Of a DNA stretch of 15,931 nucleotides, positions 15,796 to 15,931 are shown in pieces. The notes under the pieces were generated by a model, which was not told the origin of the DNA, ran no database searches, and saw nothing but the letters and a program-made list of their open reading frames with translations. The stretch covers positions 1 through 15,931 of the forward strand of contig JWZX01000919.1 of assembly GCA_001275005.1 (NCBI GenBank), in the 5' to 3' direction. Made by a program: the position numbers and the translations under genes. Source of the stretch: Chrysochromulina tobinii (Eukaryota > Haptophyta > Prymnesiales > Chrysochromulinaceae). Numbering within the stretch: position 1 is the first letter of the stretch; each line of letters opens with the position of its first letter.

Positions 15796-15931
15796 TCGCG
15801 ACCGCCCGGCTCGTACTCGGAGACGAAGGAGTACTACGAGGTTATCCTGAAGGAGTCAATCGTCTTCCTCAAGACCAACGACAAGCGTGGCACCTCCGTC
15901 TTTCTGGTGAAGCCGAGCTTGAAGCCGTGCC
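15796..15931 (+). CDS. Partial exon of an unrecognised protein, cut by the window edge
   Basis: The frame reads SRPPGSYSETKEYYEVILKE, then SIVFLKTNDKRGTSVFLVKP and SLKPC to the edge. It is protein-like, with the GC-ending codons of the neighbouring genes. The frame is open from an upstream TGA near 15750 but has no ATG, so this is probably an internal exon preceded by an intron; possible acceptors include ttgttaag (ending 15794). I do not recognise the family. Confidence 0.45.

Overview
The window looks like nuclear DNA of a GC-rich, intron-poor unicellular eukaryote, most likely an alga. The grounds are a CHD-family chromatin remodeller, an ERI1-type DEDDh exonuclease, an acetolactate synthase with a mitochondrial-type presequence apparently split by a GT-AG intron with a GTGCGT donor, and a relic of the Cys-rich CDDGGPGxEY domain that I associate from memory with haptophytes and green algae. 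A haptophyte is my best guess, but the sequence alone does not prove it. I see no bacterial operon signals, tRNA or rRNA gene, CRISPR array or intact transposon.

Layout. Positions 1-2190 hold two tandem copies of a ~1.09-kb unit. Each copy carries a small Cys-rich open frame (C-x2-C ... TWTGCGxHV). A third, decayed copy (about 2311-2400) runs across the stop codon of the next gene. On the minus strand, 2388-6542 encodes a 1384-aa CHD remodeller of the CHD6-9/Kismet type. About 0.6 kb of divergent intergenic DNA follows, with an in-frame upstream minus-strand ORF. Then come an ERI1-like 3'-5' exonuclease (7137-8171, +), a 54-bp minisatellite joined to a weak SET-like minus-strand ORF (8362-9177), and a gene-poor stretch (9178-11430). 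That stretch contains a ~186-bp-spaced direct repeat and an array of about twelve short hairpin repeats with compensatory stem changes. A frameshifted Cys-rich domain relic lies at 11439-11635. Acetolactate synthase (catalytic subunit) spans 11912-13926 on the plus strand. A protein with a tRNA-binding-like OB fold and a Lys-rich coiled coil is at 14467-15099. A T-rich, palindrome-bearing spacer follows, and the window ends inside a probable exon (15796 to the edge).

The genes do not form a pathway. They look like ordinary housekeeping nuclear genes separated by repeat-rich spacers. The most unusual content is in the repeats: the abrupt identity boundary inside the 1.09-kb duplication, the hairpin insertion that rewrites the end of one small gene, and the covarying hairpin array near 10.9-11.4 kb.
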